From assembly GCA_945910005.1 (NCBI GenBank), contig CAMDTW010000512.1, positions 1 through 64,000 of the forward strand: a stretch of DNA of 64,000 nt, in the 5' to 3' direction. Positions 25,101 through 37,219 of the stretch are shown in pieces. The notes beneath the pieces were generated by a model. It was not told the origin of the DNA. It searched no databases and worked only from the letters and a program-made list of their open reading frames with translations. Origin of the DNA: Isoperla grammatica (taxonomy: Eukaryota; Arthropoda; Insecta; Plecoptera; Perlodidae). The position numbers and the translations under genes were made by a program. The first letter of the stretch is position 1, and the number at the start of each line of letters is the position of its first letter.

Positions 25101-25560
25101 CGCGTTGCTGCCACTGAAGTCTGCACCTTGAATGCAACAGTGTCCGCGGCAACACTGTACGGGAGCCAATGAGAAGTGCAACAGATTGAAGGTTATGGTC
25201 TCTAACTTGCAAATTGATGGATATCCTTATCGCGTTGCTGCCACTGAAGTCTGCACCTTGAATGCAACAGTGTCCGCGGCAACACTGTACGGGGGCCAAT
25301 AAGAAGTTTAACAGATTGTAGGTTATGGTCTCTAACTTGCAAGTTAATGGATATCCTTATCGCGTTGCTGCCACTGAAGTCTGCACCTTGAATGCAACAG
25401 TGTCCGCGGCAACACTGTACGGGGGCCAATAAGAAGTTTAACAGATTGTAGGTTATGGTCTCTAACTTGCAAGTTAATGAATATCCTTATCGCGTGGCTG
25501 CCACTGAAGTCTGCACCTTGAATGCAACAGTGTCCGCGGCAACACTGTACGGGAGCCAAT
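22181..25560. repeat. Higher-order block 2 of the 130-bp satellite
   Basis: This is a near copy of block 1. Its opening GAGGTGTAACAG marker lies only 2,988 bp after that of block 1, because one extra monomer was gained near 22,352-22,480; downstream variants are offset by 3,118, then 3,120 bp after the 2-base gain near 24,160. A third GAGGTGTAACAG marker at about 25,562 opens a truncated third block that ends at the array edge. Confidence 0.85.
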
Positions 25561-26161
25561 GAGGTGTAACAGATTGTAGGTTATGGTCTCTAACTTGCAA
25601 GTTAATGGATATCCTTATCGCGTTGCTGCCACTGAAGTCTGCACCTTGAATGCAACAGTGTCCGCGGCAACACTGTACGGGAGCCAATGAGAAGTGCAAC
25701 AGATTGAAGGTTATGGTCTCTAACTTGCAAATTAATGGATATCCTTATCGCGTTGCTGCCACTGAAGCCTGCACCTTGAATGCAACAGTGTCCGCGGCAA
25801 CACTGTACGGGGGCCAATAAGAAGTTTAACAGATTGTAGGTTATGGTCTCTAACTTGCAAATTAATGGATATCCTTATCGCGTTGCTGCCACTGAAGTCT
25901 GCACCTTGAATGCAACAGTGTCCGCGGCAACACTGTACGGGGGCCAATGAGAAGTGTTACAGATTGTAGGTTATGGTCTCTAACTTGCAAGTTAATGCAT
26001 CTCCTTATCGCGTGGCTGCCACTGAAGTCTGCACCTTGAATGCAACAGTGTCCGCGGCAACACTGTACGGGGGCCAATCAGAAGTTTAACAGATTGTAGG
26101 TTATGGTCTCTAACTTGCAAGTTAATGGATATCCTTATCGCGTTGCTGCCACTGAATTCTG

Positions 26162-27378
26162 CTCATTAAATGCGCTTTAATGGCCGAATGTGGTACAAGC
26201 ACGACAAACAAGCAAGGGAGAGAAAAAATGAAAAAATCTATTACACTCACGAACACTTCCAATGCAAAACACATAATAGTTAATAAAGTTTGATATTGTT
26301 TCACGACGCCAGCTCGTCATAGATGGTTGAAATGTGTTGTAAAATGAAGGTCTCCATTGAATTGGACACAATGCAATTTCAAGCTCTTTTCTTTACGTAT
26401 AATTCAAACATTATATATTTTCTAATTTTAGTTTTACTTACATTGCCTGGTTTAAAGATATTATTTAATTTATTCATAAAATTAATTTAAAACACAAATG
26501 ACAAAAATAGGCATAATGATCCATGTAGTCTCGGGATTACTCAAACCATCTCAATCCATATACTGCATTATCAACTGTGGCCTTCAACTTGCATTCACGA
26601 CGCAGAACCAATGCATCATAAATAAATATATTTGTTTAAAAAAATACATATTTTTAACAGACAAAGTTCAATAACACAAATTGCAAAATTTCAAATGCAC
26701 ATTTGCATGTAAGGTTCATATTATGGTTTCCGTTTAGAACTTTCAACATTCCGTATCTCATTGTAATGTTGTATGTTGTTTATTCCTCACTCATCCGAAT
26801 AAGCATTTTCATTTCTCGTTGCTAAAGGGGATGTCGGATGATTGTTTTTGTAAACGAGAGGTTTGCGTGTGCAAAAGACATGTTAGTAATATGTTATTGA
26901 GAAAGAGGGCTGTCTATAGTTATTGTCTGTTTTATTCGTACAAAACATCTGGTTACTTTCAAAAAGTCCTCGAGCGATATTTATTGTTTACTCTTCTTTA
27001 AACTTGAAATATCATGGAGGGGAGTTTCACAAGAAGGCAAGGTATTATAACGTCCATATCACTTAATACACGGTGCTATAAGTTACCGGTTAGATTCTAT
27101 CCAATTTAAAACGCTTCTTTGAGGAAACCTGTTGGTCTGGAAATGACCCGCCAAACAAACCAACAAGTTGTGTATAAGGAATGGTCAAGCTAGGCGGACA
27201 TGTAGGTCGCCAGATGCTGTCGCGCATGTAAATGAATACTTTACTTCAGATTCCAGCTGTTGTTTGTGTTGTCATGTTAGGTTTTGGGTTTGTCGCTTGG
27301 CACATTGTCAAGTTATAAGATTTGACCAGCAACAACTACACCAACATCCAACATCATACAGAGATATATTTGTTTTTC
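26162..27378. other. Right flank of the satellite, no gene
   Basis: A perfect 6-bp-stem hairpin ATTAAA-TGCGC-TTTAAT (26,165-26,181) sits immediately after the last partial unit. The rest is AT-rich, with no supported gene. Confidence 0.45.
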
Positions 27379-27824
27379 TAGGGATGAACACGATAAGTGA
27401 TGGTATAGTTAGATATTTTAAAAAATAAAACTAAATTCAATAAAATTGAATACAATTTAATTTTAATAAAATTTCGATAATCGATACTAATAATATTATT
27501 GAATTGTTTTGTATTTATAAAAAGCATGTTCGTTATTCATTATACCCCGAACTTCTCGGGTCTTTGTAGTATTGAAATGCTCAAGAGTACCAACAAAATA
27601 CTGGGCCTCGGGCCTCATATGCGATTACTCTCAACAGTGTCACGTCAGATGTGTCCAAGGAATGTTGCTATATAGTTATGCGCTCGGTTGGGCGACGTAA
27701 TATCACGGATGCTGTACAAGATTGTTTCATGTTTCTAAATCAATTATCGTTCGATATTATCGATCGAAAATGGAGTCATCGTTTTGATAATCGAAAAATT
27801 GTATTTGATTGTTGTGCATCCCTA
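27379..27824. mobile_element. hAT-like MITE, about 446 bp
   Basis: The ends TAGGGATGAACACGAT and its inverted counterpart ATTGTTGTGCATCCCTA match the TAGGGATGCAC-type termini common in hAT non-autonomous elements. Subterminal regions are rich in ATCGATA-like motifs (about 27,473-27,487 and 27,742-27,764), as in that group. The flanking 8-mers are only partly similar, so the 8-bp duplication has decayed or the edge is off by a base or two. There is no transposase frame. Confidence 0.7.
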
Positions 27825-28189
27825 TAGTTTTAACAGATAAACGAATGTTTAAATGGAGTTTGCGGTTACATCTAGAGAACGAAAGCTTGTCGACAAGAAT
27901 GAAGAGCAGCCTATGATAGGATTATGCTGAAAGAAAGAACTGTACAAAACCATAATCTCTAATACCCTTAGATTGACGCTATCCCCAACCACCGAAGATG
28001 AGAACTTTACTTTCACATCGATCATCCGTTTTAAAGAGGGCCATATCACAATGATGCAAAACCACGCCGAGAAATAAAAAAGGCTCCTCGATTTGGTTAG
28101 AAATTACTGAATACTTTTCAAAGAACTTATATAATAATTAAAATTGCTGTATTTAAAATATTATTTAAAAATGGAGCAAACACCTTTAT
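27825..28189. other. Intergenic, nothing recognised
   Basis: No supported feature. Confidence 0.4.
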
Positions 28190-28414
28190 TTGTTTCTTTG
28201 TGTTGTTTGTTGTTTTATTGGTGGTTGTTTTCGTGTTTTGCAATGTCTGTATTTCTTCGACTTATTAGGTACTCAGTTACAATCATGTATGATTCAAATT
28301 GCCATATGTACATTGCAAACTTTTACAATATAATTACAAAAAAAAAATACATTTGTGTTTAATGTGATGTAAATTGTGTTTGTTTATGAACCTTTAGGCC
28401 AGGAATATGATATT
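28190..28414 (+). repeat. Dispersed repeat copy 4, leading into (AAT)n
   Basis: GTGATGTAAATTGTGTTTG and CTTTAGGCCAGGAATATGATA match the 3' part of the copies near 2.6-2.9 kb. The interior holds about 100 bp not seen in those copies. The element runs straight into the (AAT)n tract at 28,415, which is probably its expanded tail. Confidence 0.55.
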
Positions 28415-28455
28415 TAATAATAATAATAATAATAATAATAATTATTATTATAATG

Positions 28456-28490
<35 letters not shown>

Positions 28491-28612
28491 TATTATAATA
28501 ATAATAATAATAATAATAAAAATAATAATAATAATTATAATAATAAAAATAATAATAATAGTAATAACAATAATAATAATAGTAATAACAATAATAAAAA
28601 TAATAATAATAC
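28415..28612. repeat. (AAT)n microsatellite, interrupted
   Basis: About 200 bp of AAT units with scattered T, A, G and C substitutions. Long Asn, Ile and Tyr runs in translated frames come from this and are not genes. Confidence 0.97.
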
Positions 28613-29090
28613 CGCCGACCTCCACAAATGACTTTAGCTAACTCCGAGTTACTGTCAGAAATATGCACGACACGTATAACGCGCCCTAATGAGACATCCA
28701 GCAGATGAAGGAATAAGGAATTATAAAGTCTAGACAAACTAACAAGTCAGGTAATGTTGGAAGTTATAAGGCCTACTTTTCACGTCCCCTCTTTGTCGGC
28801 GAGATTAAGCACAACAGACGACAGAGGAAAAATGTTATGTTTCAACTTTATTTTAAAAAAGTAAGGCGAGAACTTGGACTTAGTGCAATTCTGAAACCTC
28901 TCCGACCCCAAACATTCATGTGACTTCACAGCAGCCATATTGTTGTCATATACCATCCTAAGATGAGAGGGTGTGATTTTTAAATTTATTAAAATAAGTA
29001 TTTCGAATTAGAAAGGAAACTTAATTAATGTAAAAATCACAAATTAGTTACCACAAAACTCAATTTTTTTAAAACACATGTTGTTTACAC
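28613..29090. other. Intergenic, nothing recognised
   Basis: No supported feature. Confidence 0.4.
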
Positions 29091-29470
29091 TCTTAGGGCC
29101 GTTTGCACAGTCAAGTGTCAAGTTAAGTACAGGATGTGTTGTCATGAAATTGTTTTATTACATGCTATTTTCTATAAGAACAGTAACCATAAACAAATCA
29201 TATACTTGACTCTGTATTCTGCCCTTATTTACGATTTAAGATTTAAGTGTTGTGTTAAGAGTTAACAAATTGAATCAAGCCCACAACATTAAGGATTTAG
29301 GGAAACCATAGCAACGTTAGCTCTTATACTTAAAATTCTTAGCCCAGCCGAGGCGCTGTTTTACAAATCCGGCTAAATATTGTGATCCAAAGTAAAACAG
29401 TTAAAAAAATAGATTCTAGGAAGGTATTAAATATTACATCTTAAATCTTAGGAAAGTGCGAAAACCGCTC
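29091..29470. mobile_element. Non-autonomous repeat, second copy of the family nested around 11.6-13.8 kb
   Basis: The left end TTAGGGCCGTTTGCACAGTC and the right end CTTAGGAAAGTGCGAAAACC are weakly inverted. The interior shares GGAAACCATAGCAACGTTAG, GCTCTTATAC and TTCTTAGCCCAGCC with 13,535-13,600. This copy is uninterrupted and defines the family at about 380 bp. Confidence 0.6.
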
Positions 29471-30225
29471 TTAAAGGCCGATCCACAATTGAAATAAGGG
29501 TTGAAATAAGAATCCGTGAAATAGTGAAATAACAACGAACTGGTTCACAACAGACCCGTAGTACCTTATTTCAACATAGGAGAGCGTTACAATCGAGCAC
29601 TTCTCGACCGGATCTGACGCCATAGTCACTGCCTACTCCAAACCTATAGAAGGCGCAGCGCCAGCACCGACCCGGCCCTCGAACTGATGACAAACAACGA
29701 GCTGTCAAAATAATAAAATTGCAACATTATGAAGAAAACGAGGTATGGCGAAAGTAACTGCTCACCAGTTAAAACGTTTAATGATGGGCAACCAAGTTGT
29801 GAAAGTTTTGTATGTCTCTTGTTTCTTTTGAAGATTTGTTTTCAAAATCAGAATATTTTATTGTTTGACAGCTTGATGTTTGTCAATCGATTCATTTCAT
29901 TTGTTTCATTGTTGTAAAGCAAGCTTGCAAGAAGCCTACGACGACGACATTAACAACAACAACAACAACAACAGCAACAACAACAACAACAACGACAATA
30001 TCCGGTTCGACTGCAGAAGGCCTTCTCTTCTCGAGCTCTGATTGGTTCGTCATAAGAAGTTGAAATAAGGTTGAAATAAGAAATGGAATTGATTCTTTCT
30101 TATGACTATTTCAATCCACTGTGACAATTGTGAACCACAGCATTGATATTGTATGTTTCAATTCGCTTAAACCTTATTGCTATTTCACTATTTCAACTCT
30201 TATTTCAATTGTGAATCCGCCTTAA
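29471..30225. mobile_element. Second TTAA-flanked element, about 750 bp
   Basis: TTAA at 29,471-29,474 and 30,222-30,225 brackets AGGCCGATCCACAATTGAAA and its inverted counterpart TTTCAATTGTGAATCCGCC. The subterminal repeats are rich in GAAATAAG/CTTATTTC on both sides. The terminal sequence differs from the 11.6-kb element, so it is a separate family with the same target preference. No transposase is present; a 62-codon frame at 29,729-29,917 has no recognised motif. Confidence 0.75.
29951..29997. repeat. (AAC)n microsatellite
   Basis: ACA/AAC triplets with two G interruptions, inside the second TTAA-flanked element. Confidence 0.9.
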
Positions 30226-31903
30226 CGAAATGAGATGTTTTGTTTCTATTACAATTGGCTCCAAATGTTTCTCCATGGCAACATAAACATATCCAATATG
30301 GCCGCCACGCGCTTTGTTTTAAAGCTCGTGCGCACCATCACATTGGAATGAAATGTCATTAGTCACCCGTGAAATAAGATCTTTGATTTCTTTTTAGTCC
30401 ACAGTGACAAACTACTTTCGTGATGATTTTACTTACAATCAATCCATGGTCCGGTAATCCCCTGGCGGAGGTTCGGTAAACCTCATACTTCGGAGTTCGA
30501 CGCTTTACTGATCTTGTACTCAAGCAAGCATGACAGCAATCACTGGTTTGTAATGAACCAGCCAGAATCAATATTAATGAATAAAAATGGTTTACTTTTT
30601 TGGAAGTGCCGGGTTTTCTCGAGTGTTTTCTAGAACATGTTAGTTCATTCTAGTTTGAGGTATCTGTAGAGCAGATTAAAAAGTTTTGGTGGAGATGCCG
30701 AGTCCGATCTTGTTTGTTATTTTTATTAATAGCAACATCGTGTTGCTATTGGTGGAAAAAATTAAAATCAATTTTGTTCTAACATCAAATTTCTTTTGAA
30801 CACATTGTTTTTACTTCAATTACGGTTGCTTTTAGTATTATTGATACAAAGCTATTATCACAATTGCTTCAACTTCCCCTCCCCCCCCTTCCCTACACCC
30901 CCCGTTGAAATGTTTATTAATGTTCTTGTAAAATACATCATACTTGTAGCTAGAGATTCATACAGAGATTATTTCTGATATAATTAAGAGAGGGAACTCG
31001 ATTTTGTCCATCCACATTTATTTGCACCATTGATTGCGTGGGCGTTATACTACGTAGAATATTTAACAGGTACTCAACCATCTCAACTCTCAATAGGACT
31101 CAGTATCACTTCAATCGACGGAGTCACGAAACAACACTAGAGACTCAAACGACAATAATACAAATGCATCTTGAAATCCGTCTTTTATTTTTACTAGACA
31201 GTAAAAGAAATCGGAATCCCCTTGGGTCAACGCTTTTTGCCCGGCTTTATAAGTTATTTACGCATTCTGTTTGTAACGTATTACCTGGTGACAGTGACGT
31301 AGTGACGGACGTGGCCAATGAGCGACGGGCCTGAGACTGCGGACATGTCTGGCCAGGGCGTGACTGCGCTGATTGGAGCTACAGACCTGTGCAAAGGTCA
31401 GCGGTCAACTTTCATGCCAAACGTGATACAACTTAAGAAATGTTTAAAGAAGTGGTGGACAACCCGTGGTCTGCGTGTGAGGTGTCGTAACAGACGCCCT
31501 TCAGTCATAAGGTTTACTGTAATTAAAAAACATTATCAAAATTTTGATAAAAAACTTGTTTTTACACAAAAATATTTCCTATGATATCTGAATATATTTG
31601 GAATTTTGGTACATTTATGAACGCTTATACATAATAATTGGGGTTATTTTGACAAGTGTATTACAAAACACGCGAAATACTGACTCCAGCGTTCAAATAC
31701 AATTGCTATTAAATTTTAATTGGATCCTGATTAATTAAAATAGGTTGACCGCACTGCCGTAGGCTATCGCATCACGATCAATGGTGTTAATGACGTCACG
31801 GGGAAACATATGAGTTTAGTACAAGTTCCAAGGCTGTTGATGCTTGTCAATTTATGACGTCATTGTGTATTCGTGGTGAACCAAATTTAACCAATAACCC
31901 CGT
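30226..31903. other. Gene-poor stretch with a C-run
   Basis: No gene is supported. A pyrimidine tract with a nine-C run lies at about 30,873-30,902. The segment 31,280-31,500 is GC-richer, with GTGACGTAGTGACG followed by GGCCAATGAGCG, but the open frames over it match nothing I recognise. Confidence 0.4.
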
Positions 31904-31904
31904 A

Positions 31905-31958
<54 letters not shown>
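31904..31958. repeat. (AAT)n microsatellite, tail of the adjacent SINE
   Basis: About 18 AAT units. On the minus strand it directly follows the SINE body ending CAGGTTTCCTGCGAAAAA, so it is most likely the retroposon tail. Confidence 0.95.
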
Positions 31959-32135
31959 TTTTCGCAGGAAACCTGCCCAGGGACAGTCCATGTCCGTATT
32001 TGGAAAAGTTGAGAAGTGCCGAGGGCTTTTGGTATGACTCAGTCTCATCATTCGCTTTGTGACTGAGTTAAACCTCAGAAAAAACATTCAGTTAGGACTG
32101 CCGGTGGCCGGTATTGAACTGACGACCTTCTGAAT
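31959..32135 (-). repeat. SINE with (ATT)n tail, minus strand
   Basis: On the minus strand a B-box-like AGTTCAATACC (plus 32,110-32,120) is followed by a body with GCCCTCGGCACTTCTCAACT and GACTGTCCCTGGGCAGG, ending at the ATT tail. The A-box part of the head is not visible, so it is probably 5'-truncated. Confidence 0.65.
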
Positions 32136-33236
32136 GTATTTATTTTGTTTATTTATTTTATGTCCCCTATTCAGTTATAAAAACTGATTTACAAAGGAGG
32201 ACCTTGAATAAAACTAGACTATGCAAACAATTAATAATAATGAAATCATAAATAACAATAACAACAACTACAAAACAAACTACTGTGGTATATAAAAAAA
32301 ATCAAGAACAAGAACAAATAATTGAGAAAAGAAATAAAATAAAATCAAGTGGAAATGCAATGTATTAAATAATAAAAATAAAAGTATGTAAACAAGAAAG
32401 TACATGAAGAAAAAATGTGGAAAAAAATACATAGGTATATAAAAGTGAAAAAAGAAGAAAAAGAAAAAAAGAAGAAAGAAAAAGAAAAAAAATCGAAAGA
32501 AGAAAAGAAAAATGAAAAACAAAACTGATATGTTAACGGTCCGAACTCAAACGAAAATGAGGATTGCAAAAAATCAGAAACTGCAATCTGGTAAAAATAA
32601 AATTTCATGTAAAAGCAATCCGGGAAGCCGCACACGCCTTTTATCTTCACTTCGAATCTTGAAAATCAGATGGTCCAGTAAATCTTAATCCGAGATAATA
32701 GGCAACACGCGTACGATTTTTTTTTGTTAAACCAAACACTTAGTTTAATAGTATAAGATACAAAAAGTATATTCATGAAAGTCCTAAGTAAAAAAGAAAA
32801 TTTTAAATGGGTTTAATGTGGTCGTTTAAACTCGGGGATCTGAAACGCGTACAGGTGGCTGTGACGCAATGATTCTGTAGATGTGGCGTAACAGACCAAT
32901 CGCTGAGGCGGTGAGCGTACAAAGAACAAAACCATGACGTCAAATCCACTCTACATGGCGGCGGCTCGTTTTTCACGCCCTTTTATTTATCGTTACTAAA
33001 CCAATTATTTTGAGGCAAAGACTGATCCGTTTTTCAAAATTCAAAGTCACAAAATTATAGAATGAGAGACAAGGTATTTAAAAATCGATTAAAATTTTCA
33101 TACGCGTGTTCCCTATTATTTAATAAGTAGATATCAAACTGAATCAAGAAAATTCAGGGAACCAAATGTAGATCCCCGCCTGACCAACAAACCAATCATC
33201 TAAAACAGATGAAAAACCACCTACAATAAAACAATA
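32136..33236. other. A-rich non-coding region downstream of the LINE frame
   Basis: The part 32,280-32,530 is purine-rich (AAAGAAGAAA-type), which explains the Phe-rich minus frames. Part of this region may be the LINE's 3' untranslated sequence. A compact GC-richer patch at 32,860-32,990 holds GACCAATCG, CCATGACGTCAA and ACATGGCGGCGG. Confidence 0.4.
32862..32985 (+). promoter_or_regulatory. Promoter-like cluster: CCAAT, CRE and YY1-type motifs
   Basis: Within about 65 bp occur ACCAAT (about 32,897), TGACGTCA-like ATGACGTCAA (about 32,935) and the YY1-type ACATGGCGGCGG (about 32,953). This combination often marks a transcription start in animals. No downstream gene can be shown, so a retroelement promoter or chance is possible. 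Confidence 0.3.
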
Positions 33237-34345
33237 TTAACTTAAACACGCTTCTCTGTGATTAAGAATAATAGATTTAAAGCTATTTCTAAATTCTAAG
33301 AGCCGCAATCTCACAAACTGACTTCGAAGATCATGCGGAAGTGAATTCCAGAAGTGTACACCTCGGTACAAGAATGACCTGCGGAACGACTCGGAATTCA
33401 TTTTAGGGACCTGTAAAGTAAACGTTAATACAGAATCACGAGTAGGCGACGTTCAACAAAATTAAACGTAGATGGCACAACATCTAAAATTCATACCTTT
33501 CAACATCTTAAAAGTATTAACAGTACATAAAACTTCATTCGCTCATCAATTGTCAAGAAATCATTCTGTAAATCTTGGTTCTTTTCTGCAGCACAATATA
33601 ATCTGCAGATGGTCTACCTGCCCCCACAACTAAACAATAATCAATTATAGAGTGAACATAGGAATCAACAAGAAATCTCAGCATTCTCTCAGTCACATAT
33701 CTTTTCATTCTTACAATCATACCGATTGCTGAAGACACCCTATTACGAATATATTCAAAGTGCCTTTTAAAAGTAAGACTACAATCTAAATAAACACTAA
33801 GGTACTTAAATTCAAATACTCAAGAAATAATGTTACCATTACAAGTTAACACTTGGGAAAATCTGCTCACAGTAATATTCTTAGCTTTATGAAAAATCCA
33901 TAAATTAGTTTTACTATAGTTAAGTTCCTGACTCCGAAACCAATTATCGTGAAGCCTCCTGACAATTTCTTCGGTATTTATACCTTCTAAATAAATAACC
34001 AAATCATCAGCATACAACAAATCAGATATACCAGACATTATATCAGATATATCATCAATGTAAAGAATAAATAATAGTGGCCCCAAAACTGAACATTGGT
34101 GACCTCCACACAGAGTATCTATAAAATATAACGTATAGTTTGGTACATTTATAAACATTTGCCTATTTAGAAAGTAATTTGAGAGAATAGCTAACAAATG
34201 TGGGCTAACACTATATCTAGCTTTCAACTTTTCTAGAAGACGTCAAATGGATACCGAATCAAATGCTTTTCTAAGATCTACAAACACAGCTCCTACCTTG
34301 CCATTTCGACATTACGACAAATTAGAGTCTCGCGTCTCAGCTTAA
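33237..34345 (-). pseudogene. Non-LTR retrotransposon (LINE) reverse transcriptase, broken C-terminal part
   Basis: On the minus strand the pieces in order are GAVFVDLRKAFDSVS (motif A region), GGHQCSVLGPLLFILYIDDI (normally P-Q-G-S), LYADDLVIY with the catalytic YADD at plus 34,003-34,014, FKYLSVYLDCSLTFKRHF, and the C-terminal FLYRGVHFWNSLPHDLRSQF before a stop at 33,237-33,239. This is the layout of the RT domain and its C-terminal extension in CR1/jockey-like LINEs, which copy element RNA at the insertion site. In-frame stops lie near 34,240 and at 33,820-33,822, a frameshift near 33,575, and at least one more between 33,420 and 33,550. The endonuclease and N-terminal RT are missing, as expected of a 5'-truncated dead copy. 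Confidence 0.9.
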
Positions 34346-34847
<502 letters not shown>

Positions 34848-34946
34848 CAAATCGGCCACGACCGTATACATAGCATCCACAGTTCGGTTTGGAAAAAATA
34901 ATGTGGACAATGATATATTTAGTAGTATAGCCAAATGTGGGCATTT

Positions 34947-34983
34947 GAGAAGAAGAAGAAGAAGAAGAAGAAGAAGAAGAAGA
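34947..34983. repeat. (AAG)n microsatellite
   Basis: About 12 perfect AAG units, 100 bp from a long AAT tract. Confidence 0.97.
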
Positions 34984-35101
34984 TATATTAAGTAGTTCTT
35001 AGTAGATTTTAATAAGGTAAACACATGGAAATACTTGACATTTGTGTCCGTACAACATGTTTATGCTGGTTTTGACCGAGTTTGTATGTATTGCAACAAT
35101 A

Positions 35102-35480
<379 letters not shown>

Positions 35481-37219
35481 TTGTCTTTATTAGGCGAAGT
35501 AAAGCTAAAATCTTCTTTACAACTTAACCATACACTAATATTTGTCATCAAATTAAAACTTGTCAAAAAAAAAATTGCAAAAAAAAAATTTGCATTAAAA
35601 AAGCAATATTTTGCTATTACATTTACAATGAGTACAGACAATATTGATGCACAATAGTACAACATGTACAGTAGTAAATTACAAATTAACATCTTTAAGC
35701 TGTTATTACTAATACATATAAATAAAACTAATACACTAAATAACCATTATCTTATCTAATAGAGTTTTGTTTTACTTAAAGAACATAGACTTGTTTTAAC
35801 TGTCAAACATGTATTATATGGATTACAGTGAAAAGAAAATGTATAAAATAAATCGAGTCTAAAGGAAGTGTTGTCTGATGAAAACATGATTGATGTATGC
35901 TTTTCTAAAAGATCACTTAAATTAAATTATATTTTAACACATCTTAATTGTTCATGAATACCTTAATTTGCACTTATAGTCGTTCAGTTTGTCCACAGGA
36001 GGAAACAGATTTTAAAGAAATTATTAACAACTGGTGGTGTTTTTCATCCCATATTCTAGTTTTAGTGCAGAGATGGTCGAACAAATAATAAATTCACTAA
36101 GAATCTAATAATGGTCACAAAAGCAGTACAGCAAAAAATGATTAATGATTAATTTCAAGTACATATGAGTGGACGTTAATGGTGAAGTGAATGTGGTAAG
36201 TCCAACGAAACACAAAAGACGAACCTCATAAAATGCAATAGGCCTATTTATTTGAAATGATTGCTGTTTATACATAAACAAACCTCTAAATAGTTTAATA
36301 TCAAACGGTGTTATTTCTTTGAGTTCAGATATTGAACGGAGTTTCTGCGAATACGCGTTTTTTATTCGTGTCTATACTTAGCTCTCGTTTCGTCTACACT
36401 TGATGGCCTGAAGGCGCACTGTGGCATCAGTGTTTGAATATACTTACTACAATTTGATATGCCATATTAAGTTACCTCTTTTACTTTAACCCTCACGAAG
36501 TTTCTATTGGTTACTTTACTAGTTTAATTATACAAGCTGTATCAACGTGACCTTATTTACAGTAAGCTTCCCTCCCTGGCTGTTTAAATTAATTTAAGTT
36601 GAAAGCTTCATTCAAAATTACTTTGTATTATCAATAAAGCAACACAGTGGTTTCAAGACTTGTAAAGCATCTTAGAGAAATTATGATGCTTTAATTTTGG
36701 GCAGCAAATAAACACTGGTGAATATTACTTCTTAAACATATATAGTACAAAAATTAACAAATAAGGTACATTAAATCATGGTATCTTACCCACTTTTTTA
36801 CGAATATTAGCGTTCTGAGAAGTGAGTGAGTTGACAAATCATGGCCGTAAACAACAGTCTATTGCGACAAAAATCAATAATTGGATTTTGGTAGTTATTG
36901 ATTTCTTAAAACACGTTCTGTAATTCTTATTCCCAAACACAAATAACCTTTCTTTGTATATCATAACTCATTTCTGGTTATTGTACATGCTTCCAGTTTT
37001 TATTTTAAAGTTGTCTTTAATCTCATATTTACAAATCGTATATATGTCTGCGGTTTTGTTTAATTTTCTAACTAAGCGAGCGAAGCGAGCGTCTCCATTT
37101 GACTTTTATGGCACTTCGTTCTGTTTTTGTTTTTTTATTATTATTATGTATGTCGAAAGCGGTCGAACGGAAAGTCGGATCAACTTGAAATTTGAGCCAT
37201 CTACAGTTCAAAAAGTTAC
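35481..37219. other. AT-rich stretch, no supported gene
   Basis: Several 60-100-codon frames occur but none has a recognisable domain. AAGCGAGCGAAGCGAGCG at about 37,073-37,090 is a short internal repeat. Confidence 0.4.

Larger units (their letters stand above)
16427..26161. repeat. 130-bp satellite array, about 75 units
   Basis: Head-to-tail units of 130 bp run without interruption for about 9.7 kb. Landmarks per unit are CCGCGGCAACACTGTACGGG, GTTATGGTCTCTAACTTGCA, AATGGATATCCTTATCGCG and AAGTCTGCACCTTGAATGCA. Each unit has two symmetric elements: the perfect palindrome TAACTTGCAAGTTA, broken to GCAAATTA in many units, and a hairpin ACAGTGT / ACACTGT around CCGCGG. Two subfamilies are visible, one with GGGAGCCAATGAGAAGTG and one with GGGGGCCAATAAGAAGTTT. 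Small length variants occur near 19,062, 19,194, 22,182 and 25,562 (losses) and 24,160 (gain of 2). The first unit is degenerate. As 130 is not a multiple of three, the repeated 71-75-codon minus frames are not a polypeptide. Confidence 0.97.

Noticed and set aside
16266..26077. About 75 similar 71-75-codon minus-strand frames (MAPVQCCRGHCCIQ-type) as a gene family
   Set aside because: They are the same frame of each 130-bp satellite unit. The unit length is not a multiple of three, and frames end at fixed stops in every unit, so no coding selection is indicated.
32280..32650. Phe/Tyr-rich minus-strand frames as membrane proteins
   Set aside because: They translate a purine-rich low-complexity stretch (AAAGAAGAAA-type).
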